Below are positions 1-7,868 of a DNA stretch of 64,000 nt, piece by piece. This stretch comes from Bradyrhizobium sp. C9 (GTDB lineage Bacteria > Pseudomonadota > Alphaproteobacteria > Rhizobiales > Xanthobacteraceae): positions 62,001 to 126,000 of the forward strand of contig NZ_NWTG01000019.1 in the NCBI RefSeq assembly GCF_002532045.1. Direction: 5' to 3'. Under the pieces are notes generated by a model that was not told where the DNA came from, made no database searches, and saw only the letters and a program-made list of their open reading frames with translations. How positions within the stretch are numbered: the stretch's first letter is position 1; each line of letters begins with the position of its first letter. A program made the position numbers and the translations under genes.

Positions 1-615
1 GCCGATTTCCTTCAGCACCGCCTCGATGCGCTCGCGGTCCTCAGTGAGCGGCGCGCCGCCGATCTTCATCTTCACGACGTTGTAGCCGCGGTCGAGATAG
101 CCGCGCATCTCCTTGCGCAATGCGCCGAGGTCCTTGCCCGGATAGTAGTAGCCGCCGGCGGCGTAGACGAACACGCGCGGATTGGCGGTCAAACGATGGC
201 GCTCGGCAAGCAGCCGGAACAGCGGCTTGCCGGCGATCTTGGCCACCGCGTCCCACACCGCCATGTCGATGGTGCCGACCGCAACCGAACGCTCGCCATG
301 GCCGCCCGGCTTCTCGTTCGACATCAGCGTCGACCAGACCTTGTCCGGATCGAGGTTGGCGCCATCAGCGTCGAGCAGCGATTTCGGATCGGCCTCGAGC
401 AGCCGCGGCGCAAAGCGCTCGCGGATCAGACCGCCCTGCCCGTAACGGCCGTTGGAATTGAAGCCGTAGCCGACCACCCGTCGGCCGTCGCGCACCACAT
501 CGGTGACCACGGCAACCAGGCTCGTGGTCATCTTGGTGAAGTCGATATAGGCGTTGCGGATCGGCGAGGAGATCGGCTTCGTCACCTCGCGGACGTCGAC
601 GATGCGGACGGACAT
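1..615 (-). CDS. tarD: D(-)-tartrate dehydratase, N-terminal part (runs off the left edge)
   Basis: This is the first 205 codons of an enolase-superfamily acid-sugar dehydratase; the C-terminal part lies outside the window. The translated start (MSVRIVDVREVTKPISSPIR) and the segments NAYIDFTKMTTS and FNSNGRYGQGG match Bradyrhizobium japonicum D-tartrate dehydratase as I remember it. The visible part holds the capping domain and the first barrel strand with the KxK catalytic motif (K182 and K184, in VVKMKIGG). TarD dehydrates D-tartrate to oxaloacetate. The metal ligands and the catalytic His are beyond the edge, so activity cannot be judged. The gene follows the peroxidase and DUF3297 genes on the same strand, but a palindromic repeat separates them. 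Confidence 0.88.
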   Translation of the reverse strand, partial: MSVRIVDVREVTKPISSPIRNAYIDFTKMTTSLVAVVTDVVRDGRRVVGYGFNSNGRYGQGGLIRERFAPRLLEADPKSLLDADGANLDPDKVWSTLMSNEKPGGHGERSVAVGTIDMAVWDAVAKIAGKPLFRLLAERHRLTANPRVFVYAAGGYYYPGKDLGALRKEMRGYLDRGYNVVKMKIGGAPLTEDRERIEAVLKEIG

Positions 616-642
616 GGTGCTGCTTTCAGAGTTGCTAGGCGC

Positions 643-720
643 GTCATTCCGGGGCGATGCAAAGCATCGAACCCGGAATCTCGAGATTGCGGGTTCACGC
701 TTCGCGTGCCCCGGAATGAC
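643..720. repeat. Imperfect palindromic intergenic repeat
   Basis: The element begins GTCATTCCGGGGC and ends with the exact inverse GCCCCGGAATGAC. Inside are GATGC/GCATC and a self-complementary AATCTCGAGATT. It fills the gap between the DUF3297 gene and tarD. Elements with these ends are scattered through Bradyrhizobiaceae genomes (from memory). It may act as a transcript-end or mRNA-stability hairpin. Confidence 0.7.
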
Positions 721-725
721 GGTGG

Positions 726-980
726 TTACTTCTTATCCCGGAAATACGGCTCGACCGGCCCGTGCACCTTGATGGTCAGCGGATTGCCGTAACGGTCCTT
801 GGCATTCCCCGCGGTGACCCGCACCCAGCCCTCGCTGATGCAGTACTCCTCGACATTGGTCTTCTCGGCGCCCTTGAAGCGGATGCCGACGTCGCGCGAA
901 AGAATCTCCGCGTTGTAGTACGGGCTGTTCGGATCGACCGAAAGGCGGTCGGGAAATTGGTCGTTGGTGTCGTCGCTCAT
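726..980 (-). CDS. DUF3297 family protein
   Basis: An 84-residue soluble protein beginning MSDDTNDQFPDRLSVDPNSP and ending EPYFRDKK. The family is small, widespread in proteobacteria and of unknown function; its core reads as a short beta-rich fold with the conserved segments GIRFKGAEKTNVEEYC and GWVRV. The start codon overlaps the glutathione peroxidase stop by four bases (ATGA), so the two are almost certainly translated together. A longer reading frame extends upstream but only inside the peroxidase gene, so the ATG at 980 is chosen. Confidence 0.85.
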   Translation of the reverse strand: MSDDTNDQFPDRLSVDPNSPYYNAEILSRDVGIRFKGAEKTNVEEYCISEGWVRVTAGNAKDRYGNPLTIKVHGPVEPYFRDKK

Positions 981-1453
981 AGCAGCGCCTCGATTTCCTT
1001 CTTCAATCCTTCGGGCCGGGCGGTCGGCGCATGCCGCGCCACGACCTTGCCGGCGCGATCGACCAGAAACTTGGTGAAGTTCCATTTGATCGCCGGCCCG
1101 AGCAGGCCCGACTTCTCACGTTTCAGGTGTTCGTACAATGGATGCGCAGCTGAGCCATTGACGTCGATCTTGGCGAACATCGGAAACGTCACGGCGTAGT
1201 TGGTCTCGCAGAACGCGGCGATCTGCTTCGCATCGCCCGGCTCCTGCGCGCCGAACTGGTTGCAGGGAAAGCCGAGCACGGCAAAGCCGCGCGGCGACAA
1301 TCCGGCGTGCAGCTCCTGCAGGCCCTTGTATTGCGGCGTGAAACCGCAGGCGCTCGCGGTGTTCACGATCAGCAGCACCTGCCCCTCGAACTCCCGCAGC
1401 GGCATGTCCTCGCCGGCGAGCGATTTGGCGGTGAAATCGTAGACCGTCGGCAT
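977..1453 (-). CDS. Glutathione peroxidase family (thiol peroxidase)
   Basis: A 158-residue cytosolic peroxidase of the GPx/BtuE family that reduces hydroperoxides with glutathione or thioredoxin. The peroxidatic residue is Cys36 in NTASACGFT, where animal enzymes carry selenocysteine. Gln66 lies in FPCNQFG and the catalytic Trp and Asn in IKWNFTKFLV. A second Cys in FPCNQ (C64) and one in AFCETN (around residue 81) could be resolving residues, as in thioredoxin-dependent bacterial members. Length is typical. It lies two bases after the amidase gene and overlaps the DUF3297 gene, so the three look like one operon. Confidence 0.93.
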   Translation of the reverse strand: MPTVYDFTAKSLAGEDMPLREFEGQVLLIVNTASACGFTPQYKGLQELHAGLSPRGFAVLGFPCNQFGAQEPGDAKQIAAFCETNYAVTFPMFAKIDVNGSAAHPLYEHLKREKSGLLGPAIKWNFTKFLVDRAGKVVARHAPTARPEGLKKEIEALL

Positions 1454-1455
1454 CT

Positions 1456-2847
1456 TCAGCTCACCGGATCGATCGCAGCCGACGGCGTGCCGCCGGCCTC
1501 GACCGCCTCACCCGCGGCAAGACAGAGATCTTCACGGTAACGCGCAGCCACCAGTTGCACGCCGACCGGAATCCGCCCGACGAGCCCCGTGGAGACGACC
1601 AGCCCGGGAAGACCCATGAACGGGATCGCGATCTGCGGCAGCTGCGCGTGCCAGACCCGCGCGAACGAGGCCTCGTCCTTGCGGTCGAGATGATCGGGGA
1701 ACGGCAGCTCGCCGGACACCGGCATCAGCAGCACCGGATATTTGTCGAGGAAGGCGAACCATTCGCGCGTCAGGGTCGCGCGGCGGGTCAGCGCCTGCGA
1801 CAGGTCGAACGGATGCACTTTTGAGCGAACGCCGCGCAGGCAGGCCAATGCGCCGGGATCGCCCTCGCGTTCCGCGAACGCAAGCTGGGCTTCATAGCCG
1901 TCGCCGAGCCAGAGCCGGGTCTGGATCTCCGCCGCCTCGCGCAGGGACGGCGTATCGGCGATCTCCTCGACGATCCAGCCGGCGTCGCGCAAGCGCCTGC
2001 CGGCGTCGGCCACCGCGGCGACCACTTCCGGCACCGGATTGAGGCCATCGGGATTGAGGCACATCGCAACGCGCTTCTCGCGCGGCGGCCCCTCGAGCGG
2101 CACCGGCGCGTACCAGGGATCGCGATAGTCCGGCGCCGACATTGCCGCGAGCGAGATGCGCAGATCGTTGACGGTGCGCGCCAGCGGGCCCGACACCGCG
2201 CTGATCTGCGGGCCGATCGGACGCTCCGGCAACGCCGCGTTGAAGGCGGGGATGCGGCCCATGCTCGGCCGCAGGCCGTGCACGCCGCAGGCATAGGCCG
2301 GATAACGGACCGAGCCCGCGATATCGGTGCCATGCGCGATGTGGCCGATGCCGGCGGCGACCGCGGAGCCCGCGCCGCCCGACGAGCCGCCCGGCGTGAT
2401 GCCGGGATCGCGCGGGTTCTTGGTGTCGCCGTGAATGAGGTTGGTGGTGAACCAGCGATAGGACACCGCCGGACAATTGGTGCGGCCGAGCAGCACCGCG
2501 CCGGCCTTACGCAGATTGGCGACGACCGGGTTGTCCACCCTGGCGATGAGGTCGCGCTGCGCCTTCAGCCCGTTGGTGGTGGCGTAGCCCTCCTGGTCGA
2601 CATTGACCTTGATGGTGATTGGCACGCCGGCCAGCGGCCCGACCGCCCCACCGCGTGCAATGGCCGCATCGATCGACGCTGCCTGTGCCAGCACGTCGTC
2701 CGGCCGGTGATCGACCACCGCGTTGATCTTGGGGTTGACCGCGTCGAGCCGGGCGAGCCCGGCCTCGGCCGCCTCCTTCGCCGATACCTTCTTGGTTTTG
2801 ATGAGGGAGGCGAGTTCAGCCGCCGACAGACGCCAAAGATCCTGCAT
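1456..2847 (-). CDS. Amidase signature family hydrolase
   Basis: A 463-residue amidase with the Ser-cisSer-Lys triad: Lys80 in GVPITIKVN, cis-Ser155 in PGGSSGGAGSA, and nucleophile Ser179 in GTDIAGSVRYPA. These enzymes hydrolyse linear amides. The sequence does not identify the substrate, and nothing nearby suggests it is GatA, since no gatB or gatC is present. There is no signal peptide. It is the first gene of the amidase, peroxidase and DUF3297 set, with only two bases before the peroxidase gene. Confidence 0.9.
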   Translation of the reverse strand: MQDLWRLSAAELASLIKTKKVSAKEAAEAGLARLDAVNPKINAVVDHRPDDVLAQAASIDAAIARGGAVGPLAGVPITIKVNVDQEGYATTNGLKAQRDLIARVDNPVVANLRKAGAVLLGRTNCPAVSYRWFTTNLIHGDTKNPRDPGITPGGSSGGAGSAVAAGIGHIAHGTDIAGSVRYPAYACGVHGLRPSMGRIPAFNAALPERPIGPQISAVSGPLARTVNDLRISLAAMSAPDYRDPWYAPVPLEGPPREKRVAMCLNPDGLNPVPEVVAAVADAGRRLRDAGWIVEEIADTPSLREAAEIQTRLWLGDGYEAQLAFAEREGDPGALACLRGVRSKVHPFDLSQALTRRATLTREWFAFLDKYPVLLMPVSGELPFPDHLDRKDEASFARVWHAQLPQIAIPFMGLPGLVVSTGLVGRIPVGVQLVAARYREDLCLAAGEAVEAGGTPSAAIDPVS

Positions 2848-2919
2848 GAGACACTCCGTATGACGCAGGCGTTTTAGCGCCGCACGAAGGCCAAGACCAG
2901 ACGTCCGCCGCCCGATGTT

Positions 2920-3486
2920 TCAGCGGACATGCGCGATGTAATAGGCAAGGTCGCCGATCTGCTCCTTGGTGACCGTCTGCATCACGTCGGCCATGGTGGC
3001 GTCGTAGCCGTGGCGGCTGTTGTCCTTGTATTCGGCCAGCGTCTTGGCGAGATAGTCCTCGCGCTGGTTGGCGATGCGGGGGACGTTGTCCTTGCCGGAA
3101 AAATCGGTGTTGTGGCAGGTGTTGCAGCGGTTCTGCTGCACCAGCGCCTGGCCGCGCGCCATCCGCGCCGGATCGCCGGCCTCCGTGGGCGGCGCAGGCT
3201 TCGGCAAGGTGGCGATGAAGTCCGAGAAAGTGCGCAGATCGTCGTCGGTCATCGACTTCGCCATCTCGTTCATCGGGTCGAATACCCTAAGCTTCTCGCG
3301 AAACATGAAGAGCTGGATCAGCGCATAGGGCGCCTGCTGGCCGCCGAGCGACGGCGTGTTCTCGGTTTCCGACGTGCCGTGCTCGCCATGGCAGGCAAAG
3401 CACGCGACCGTGCGTTCCTGGATGGTCTCGGCGTTGGCGGAGAAGCTGAGAGCGGCCAGCGCCGCGGCGATTGCGAGCCTACGCAT
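2920..3486 (-). CDS. Di-haem cytochrome c (c4-like), periplasmic
   Basis: A 188-residue exported c-type cytochrome. It has a cleavable signal peptide (MRRLAIAAALAALSFSANA) and two haem-binding CxxCH motifs, CFACH near residue 29 and CNTCH near residue 120, giving two fused class I domains as in cytochrome c4. Met ligands are likely in the later part of each domain. The gene lies just downstream of the PQQ-type dehydrogenase on the same strand, so it is a plausible electron acceptor for it, although a terminator hairpin stands between them. An AAGGATGG ribosome-binding site precedes the ATG. Confidence 0.9.
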   Translation of the reverse strand: MRRLAIAAALAALSFSANAETIQERTVACFACHGEHGTSETENTPSLGGQQAPYALIQLFMFREKLRVFDPMNEMAKSMTDDDLRTFSDFIATLPKPAPPTEAGDPARMARGQALVQQNRCNTCHNTDFSGKDNVPRIANQREDYLAKTLAEYKDNSRHGYDATMADVMQTVTKEQIGDLAYYIAHVR

Positions 3487-3508
3487 CGGTCCATCCTTGC
3501 ATGCAGTT

Positions 3509-3546
3509 CAAAAAGAAAATCGGGGGCAGCACGCGCTGCCCCCGAT
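3509..3546 (-). terminator. Rho-independent terminator of the sugar dehydrogenase gene
   Basis: A perfect 12-bp stem (ATCGGGGGCAGC / GCTGCCCCCGAT) with a 4-base ACGC loop at 3519-3546. On the minus strand it is followed by TTTTCTTTTT. It sits directly after the dehydrogenase stop codon and before the cytochrome c start. Confidence 0.88.
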
Positions 3547-3559
3547 CCCTGGTTTCAGC

Positions 3560-4834
3560 TTACTGGTTGGCGACCTTCGGCTTGCCGTAGCTGATGCGAT
3601 AGACCGCGCCGTTCCAGTCGTCGGAGACCAGCAGCGAGCCATCCTTCAGCAGCATCACGTCGACCGGGCGGCCGACATACTTGTTGTCCTCGAGGAAGCC
3701 GGTCATGAACGGCTCGACCGACTTCACGGTGCCGTCCTTGTTCAGCTTGACGACGACGACGTCACCGCCCTGCTTCTGCGACTTGTTCCAGGAGCCGTGA
3801 CGCGCGACGAAGATCGCGTTCTTGTAGGTCTTCGGGAACATGCTGCCGGTGTAGAAGCGCATGCCGAGCGAGGCGGTATGCGGCCCCATCAGGCCGACCG
3901 GCGCGGTGTAGTCCTTGCAGTTCTTGCCCCAGCCGAGCTCCTGGTCGATGATGTTGCCCTGGTAGCAGAACGGCGCGCCGAAATCCTCGCCCGCCTTGGT
4001 GACGCGGTTGAGTTCATCTTCCGGCACCGTCTCCGACAGCCAGTCGCGGCCGTTGTCGGTGAAGTACATCTGCTTGGTCTCGGGATTCCAGTCGAAGCCG
4101 ACCGAGTTGCGCACGCCGAGCGCGTAGACCTCGGCGCCGGAGCCGTCGAGATTCATGCGGCGGATCTGGCCGTGATCGGCGTCATGCAGCACGTTGTTGC
4201 CGGGTTGGCCGACCGGAACATAGAGCTTGTTGTCGGGGCCGATGGCGATGAACTTCCAGCCATGCGCCTCGTCCTTCGGCAGCTTGTCGTAGATGACGGT
4301 CGGCTTCGGCGGATTGTCCAGATTGTCCTCGATCTTGTCGATCTTGGAGACCTTCGACAGCTCGGCGATGTAGAGCGTGCCGTCCTTGAAGGCGACGCCG
4401 TTCGGACGGTAGAGGCCGGAGGCGATCACCTTGACCGAACGTTTGCCGTCCTTGTTGACGATCGCATAGACCTTGTCGACGAGCCGGCTGCCGACGAACA
4501 CGGTGCCCTTGTCGCCGAGCGCCAGCGAGCGCGCATTGGCCATGCCGGCGGCATAGACCTCGACATTGAAGCCGGCCGGCACCTTGAGCTTGGCGAGCGG
4601 CAGCTTGTCCGGCGCGGACGGCAGCGGCGGCGGTGCCACCGGCGCGAGTTTGGCAGCGGCTTCATTGTCCGGACGCCCGATCATGGGCGAGCCCGGCGGC
4701 AGCGGCTGGGCGGCCGGTGCAGCACCTGCAGCCGGCGCCGCCGCCGGCTGTTGCGCCGCAGCGGAGAGCGTCAACGCTCCCAGCATGGCCCCCGCGAGCA
4801 GCAGGCTGCGCGGTGCGAACGAGTGTTTTTTCAT
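3560..4834 (-). CDS. PQQ-dependent sugar (sorbosone-type) dehydrogenase, periplasmic
   Basis: A 424-residue exported beta-propeller protein of the soluble glucose/L-sorbosone dehydrogenase family. It has a signal peptide (residues 1-28), a low-complexity Ala/Pro linker (about 29-70), then a six-bladed propeller. Family marks include SGLYRPNGVAF, GVRNSVGFDWNPET, FTDNGRDWL and ARHGSWNKS. Members bind PQQ and Ca and oxidise aldoses or aldehydes. The PQQ operon starts about 760 bp away on the other strand and a c-type cytochrome follows, so cofactor, enzyme and electron acceptor are neighbours. The substrate is not certain. A good Shine-Dalgarno (AGGGGAGA) precedes the ATG. Confidence 0.85.
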   Translation of the reverse strand: MKKHSFAPRSLLLAGAMLGALTLSAAAQQPAAAPAAGAAPAAQPLPPGSPMIGRPDNEAAAKLAPVAPPPLPSAPDKLPLAKLKVPAGFNVEVYAAGMANARSLALGDKGTVFVGSRLVDKVYAIVNKDGKRSVKVIASGLYRPNGVAFKDGTLYIAELSKVSKIDKIEDNLDNPPKPTVIYDKLPKDEAHGWKFIAIGPDNKLYVPVGQPGNNVLHDADHGQIRRMNLDGSGAEVYALGVRNSVGFDWNPETKQMYFTDNGRDWLSETVPEDELNRVTKAGEDFGAPFCYQGNIIDQELGWGKNCKDYTAPVGLMGPHTASLGMRFYTGSMFPKTYKNAIFVARHGSWNKSQKQGGDVVVVKLNKDGTVKSVEPFMTGFLEDNKYVGRPVDVMLLKDGSLLVSDDWNGAVYRISYGKPKVANQ

Positions 4835-4923
4835 GATGATCTCCCCTGGGTGGAAGCCGTTTGTTCATTGCGCCATTGAGGTCGACCGGCGCTATCAGGC
4901 TTTCCGTTCATAGTCTTGCGAAT

Positions 4924-4935
4924 TTGTCCGGACAA
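4924..4935. promoter_or_regulatory. 12-bp perfect palindrome TTGTCCGGACAA upstream of the sugar dehydrogenase
   Basis: An isolated perfect palindrome 90 bp upstream of the dehydrogenase start, in the gap between that gene and the DUF6894 gene. Position and symmetry suit a dimeric repressor or activator site; no regulator can be assigned. Confidence 0.35.
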
Positions 4936-5012
4936 TTGCAATCGGAAACATGCTGACATCGGCCAACGCATGGTTGTGGCCACGCGCCGGCGTGTCTCTG
5001 TGCCTGTCTCTC

Positions 5013-5270
5013 TCAGTGCCTCGTCAACGAGTGGTCCGGGCGATCGAGAATCGCCTCGGTGAATGGAAACTCCAGCACGATCTCGCCCTCGTCGTCGGTC
5101 ACCTCGATGACCGCGCTGAGCAGCGCGCCGTCGGCGCCCTCGGTCTTGAGAAGTTCGCGAATCATCGCCCGCGCCATCTCCCACGCACGATCCGGATCCC
5201 GCAGGATCTCACCATCGGGGTCGGAGATCAGCTCGTCGCCGATACGGGTATTGAAGAAATAGCGTGGCAT
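5013..5270 (-). CDS. DUF6894 family small protein
   Basis: An 85-residue acidic soluble protein starting MPRYFFNTRIGDELISDPDG, with the DPDRAWEMARAMIRELL helix typical of a family common in Bradyrhizobium (often several paralogues per genome). The function is unknown. It is transcribed away from pqqA and shares the intergenic region with it. Length and composition are normal for the family. Confidence 0.75.
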   Translation of the reverse strand: MPRYFFNTRIGDELISDPDGEILRDPDRAWEMARAMIRELLKTEGADGALLSAVIEVTDDEGEIVLEFPFTEAILDRPDHSLTRH

Positions 5271-5441
5271 CGGCAGAACTCGGCTCGGTTAGTCGCTCCC
5301 GTCACCGGGAAGCACAGAATCGTCATCAGGACCTTTGGAGGACCGCGTGGCCCCTGTCTCTTAGTCCAAGATCACCATTCACCGTGTGGCGGACAACAGG
5401 AAAAAGGTCTGATCGCACCGGGTTTTGACGGGAAATGCGCG

Positions 5442-5453
5442 CACAAATTTGTG
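5442..5453. promoter_or_regulatory. Perfect palindrome CACAAATTTGTG, candidate operator
   Basis: A 12-bp perfectly symmetrical, AT-centred site in an otherwise GC-rich region, 141 bp before the pqqA start. The form fits a helix-turn-helix dimer site; the regulator is unknown. Confidence 0.35.
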
Positions 5454-5523
5454 AGTGGGTCGGATTTGCTTTCCGCAGTGCAGCATGCGCCTCCGCAGGG
5501 GAGCTTGCCAAAAATTTAAGTGG

Positions 5524-5569
5524 CGAACTTTTCGAACCGCAGTAGTTTAACTGCAGGGCGGAAAGTTCG
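5524..5569 (+). promoter_or_regulatory. Nested stem-loop in the pqqA leader
   Basis: CGAACTTTTCG at 5524-5534 pairs with CGGAAAGTTCG at 5559-5569 (11 bp, one G-U). Inside it GCAGT (5539-5543) pairs with ACTGC (5550-5554), with two further C-G pairs possible between them. The whole 46-nt hairpin ends 12 nt before the pqqA ribosome-binding site. No U-run follows, so it looks like a leader structure rather than a simple terminator. Confidence 0.5.
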
Positions 5570-5593
5570 TCCGGTTGCAACAAGGAGAGCCTA

Positions 5594-5674
5594 ATGGCCT
5601 GGAAAGCACCGAAGATCGTCGAAGTGTCGGTCGGCATGGAAATCAACATGTATATGTGCGCCACCCGCAAGTAA
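5594..5674 (+). CDS. pqqA: PqqA, precursor peptide of pyrroloquinoline quinone
   Basis: A 26-residue peptide, MAWKAPKIVEVSV followed by GMEINMYMCATRK. PQQ is built from a conserved Glu and Tyr in an ExxxY motif, here Glu16 and Tyr20 in EINMY. The rest of the peptide is leader and follower for PqqD/PqqE. It has a strong Shine-Dalgarno (AAGGAGAG), as expected for a substrate peptide needed in excess over the enzymes. A 170-base gap with its own hairpin separates it from pqqB, whereas the later pqq genes are tightly packed. Confidence 0.96.
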   Translation: MAWKAPKIVEVSVGMEINMYMCATRK

Positions 5675-5710
5675 GCGGCAGCGCCCTATACACGTTTAGC
5701 GTTTTAGCGC

Positions 5711-5774
5711 AGGTGGACATCCGGGCGTAACGCGCTCCCGAGCATGGGGGTGTGTTCTAAGCCGGGGTCCACCT
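5711..5774 (+). promoter_or_regulatory. Stem-loop between pqqA and pqqB
   Basis: AGGTGGAC (5711-5718) and GTCCACCT (5767-5774) are perfect inverses enclosing about 48 nt that can fold further (CGGG/CCCG). It lies 37 nt after the pqqA stop. Such structures can give a short, abundant pqqA transcript through partial termination or 3'-end protection. Confidence 0.45.
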
Positions 5775-5844
5775 CGTAACGTTTCTGGGTCCAGTTGTTG
5801 GGCCGAGTTGATGGGTCCGAGTTAACGTCTCCAGGGGACGGATC

Positions 5845-6774
5845 ATGCTTCGTGTCGTCGTCCTGGGTGCCGCGGCGGGTGGCGGCGTTCCGCAGTGGAA
5901 CTGCGGCTGTGCCGTCTGCAGGACGGCGCGAAGCGACCATCCCGAATTGCAGAGCACGCAAGCCTCGATCGCCGTCAGCGGCGATGGCGCGCACTGGTTC
6001 CTGGTCAACGCCTCGCCGGATCTGCGTCAGCAGCTGATCGCGACGCCGCAGCTGCATCCGAAGCACGGCGCCTTGCGTCATAGCCCGATCGCCGGCGTCA
6101 TCCTCACCAATGGCGAGATCGATGCCGTCGCCGGGCTGCTGTCGATGCGCGAGGGCTCGCCGTTTGCGATCTACGCGCATGAGCGGGTGCTGGCGATCCT
6201 GCGCGCGAACAGCATCTTCAACGTGCTCAGCGAAAAGAACGTCGCCCGCCGGCCGATCGCGGTCGACGAGGCGTTCGAGCCGGCCCTGCCCGACGGATCG
6301 CCGTCGGGGCTCGAGGTGCTGCCGTTCGAGGTTCCCGGCAAGGGCGCCTGGTATCTCGAGGGCAAGGCGCATCCGGCGGGCGCCGACGGCGTCGGCGATA
6401 CGCTCGGCCTGCGTATTGCGGACAAGCGCAGCGGCAAATACTTCTACTTCCTGGCCGCCTGCGCCCGGGTGACCGACGATTTGAAATCACGGCTCAAGGG
6501 CGCGCCCCTGGTGTTCTTCGACGGCACGGTGTGGCGCGACGACGAGCTGATCGCGGCGGGTCTTGGCAACAAGACCGGCCAGGGCATGGGACATATCGCG
6601 ATGTCGGGCGATCAGGGCGCGATCGAAAGCCTCGCCGGGCTCGACATCGGACGAAAAGTGTTTTTGCATATCAACAACTCCAACCCGGCGCTGCTTGGGA
6701 CTTCGGCCGAACGCAAGGCGGCCGAACAGGCGGGTTGGCAGATTCCCGCCGACGGAACGGAGATCGTGCTGTGA
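5845..6774 (+). CDS. pqqB: PqqB, PQQ biosynthesis hydroxylase (metallo-beta-lactamase fold)
   Basis: A 309-residue PqqB of normal length. The N-terminus LRVVVLGAAAGGGVPQWNCGC is diagnostic, with the structural-Zn cysteine cluster CGCAVC. The HxHxDH metal signature of the fold is degenerate here (TNGEIDAV), and the C-terminal LHINNSNPALL is typical. PqqB is thought to hydroxylate the PqqE product tyrosine before PqqC acts. Its stop overlaps the pqqC start by four bases (GTGA). Confidence 0.96.
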   Translation: MLRVVVLGAAAGGGVPQWNCGCAVCRTARSDHPELQSTQASIAVSGDGAHWFLVNASPDLRQQLIATPQLHPKHGALRHSPIAGVILTNGEIDAVAGLLSMREGSPFAIYAHERVLAILRANSIFNVLSEKNVARRPIAVDEAFEPALPDGSPSGLEVLPFEVPGKGAWYLEGKAHPAGADGVGDTLGLRIADKRSGKYFYFLAACARVTDDLKSRLKGAPLVFFDGTVWRDDELIAAGLGNKTGQGMGHIAMSGDQGAIESLAGLDIGRKVFLHINNSNPALLGTSAERKAAEQAGWQIPADGTEIVL

Positions 6775-7550
6775 ATGTCGTGCCTACCTCTGGAATGACC
6801 GCGCTCTCGATCGGCAAGGGCATCACGCTCGACAGCGCCGAGGCGATGGAGGCGACGCTGCGCACGATCGGCGCAACGCGCTATCACAGCCTGCACCCGT
6901 TCCACCGCCTGCTGCATGGCGGCAAGCTCAACAAGGGCCAGGTCCAGGCCTGGGCGCTGAACCGCTATTACTACCAGAGCACGATCCCGCTGAAGGACGC
7001 GATGGTGATGACACGCTTCCGCGATCGCATGACGCGGGTCGAGTGGCGCCATCGCATCGAGGACCATGACGGCGATCTCGGCAATGAGGGCGGCATCGAG
7101 CGCTGGCTGAAGCTGACCGAAGGCCTCGGCCTCGACTCCGCCTATGTCGAGTCCACCGAAGGCATCCTGCCGGCGACGCGCTTTGCCGTGGAAGCCTATG
7201 TGCATTTCTGCCGCGACCGCACGCCGCTGGAGGCGATCGCCTCCTCGCTCACCGAATTGTTCGCGCCGAACCTGCACGAGGAGCGCATCTCGGGGATGCT
7301 GAAGCACTACGACTTCGTCAATCCCGACATCATGAGTTATTTCAGCCGCCGCCTGACCCAGGCGCCGCGCGACGCCGGCTTCGCGCTCGACTACGTCAAG
7401 CAGCACGCCAAGACGCCCGCCGAGCGCGAGGCGGTCTGCAACGCACTGATCTTCAAGACCAACGTGCTGTGGGTCCAGCTCGACGCGCTTTATCACGCCT
7501 ATGTCGAAGGCCACATTCCGCCCGGCGCCTTCGTGCCGAAGACCAGCTAG
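6771..7550 (+). CDS. pqqC: PqqC, pyrroloquinoline-quinone synthase
   Basis: A cofactor-free oxidase that carries out ring closure and the eight-electron oxidation of the last PQQ precursor. It is a helical protein of the TenA/PqqC fold with family segments YHSLHPFHRLLHGGKL, NRYYYQSTIPLKD, HRIEDHDGD and YDFVNPDIMSYF. I chose the GTG at 6771 because it overlaps the pqqB stop and has a GGAGA sequence seven bases upstream (259 aa). An ATG at 6795 (MTALSIGKG) is an alternative with a weaker ribosome-binding site. The longer reading frame upstream lies inside pqqB. Confidence 0.95.
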   Translation: MNVVPTSGMTALSIGKGITLDSAEAMEATLRTIGATRYHSLHPFHRLLHGGKLNKGQVQAWALNRYYYQSTIPLKDAMVMTRFRDRMTRVEWRHRIEDHDGDLGNEGGIERWLKLTEGLGLDSAYVESTEGILPATRFAVEAYVHFCRDRTPLEAIASSLTELFAPNLHEERISGMLKHYDFVNPDIMSYFSRRLTQAPRDAGFALDYVKQHAKTPAEREAVCNALIFKTNVLWVQLDALYHAYVEGHIPPGAFVPKTS

Positions 7551-7559
7551 AGAACTGCA

Positions 7560-7868
7560 ATGGCCAGCCGCAACATCAGCGTCAGCGAGACCAGCCGGCC
7601 GAAACTGCCGCGGCACACCAAGCTGAAATTCGACGAGACGCGGCAGGTCTGGGTGATCCTGGCGCCGGAGCGCGTGCTGGCGCCGGATGAGATCGCGGTC
7701 GAGGTGCTGCAGCTCTGCGACGGCGCGCGCAGCGTCGCCCAGATGGTGGACCAGCTCGCCGAAAAATACGCCGCACCACGCGAGGCGATCGCGACCGACG
7801 TGATCGCAATGCTGCAGGACCTGGCCGACAAGGGCTTTCTCACCGAAGCGCGCGAGAGCACAGCATGA
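7560..7868 (+). CDS. pqqD: PqqD, PqqA-binding chaperone
   Basis: A 102-residue winged-helix peptide-binding protein that delivers PqqA to the radical SAM enzyme PqqE. Family features are PRHTKLKFDETRQVWVILAPERVL and the helix DEIAVEVLQLCDGARSV. It begins nine bases after pqqC and overlaps pqqE by ATGA, so stoichiometric translation with PqqE is likely. Confidence 0.96.
   Translation: MASRNISVSETSRPKLPRHTKLKFDETRQVWVILAPERVLAPDEIAVEVLQLCDGARSVAQMVDQLAEKYAAPREAIATDVIAMLQDLADKGFLTEARESTA

Larger units (their letters stand above)
5271..5593. promoter_or_regulatory. Divergent control region between the DUF6894 gene and pqqA
   Basis: 323 bp without a gene. It must carry the pqq operon promoter. 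It contains a perfect 12-bp palindrome CACAAATTTGTG at 5442-5453, a long RNA-type stem-loop at 5524-5569, and the AAGGAGAG ribosome-binding site of pqqA at 5582-5589. I could not place convincing -35/-10 boxes. Confidence 0.5.

Noticed and set aside
1456..2847. Amidase as GatA of the tRNA amidotransferase
   Set aside because: No gatB or gatC next to it, and the gene sits with peroxidase genes; kept as a general amidase.
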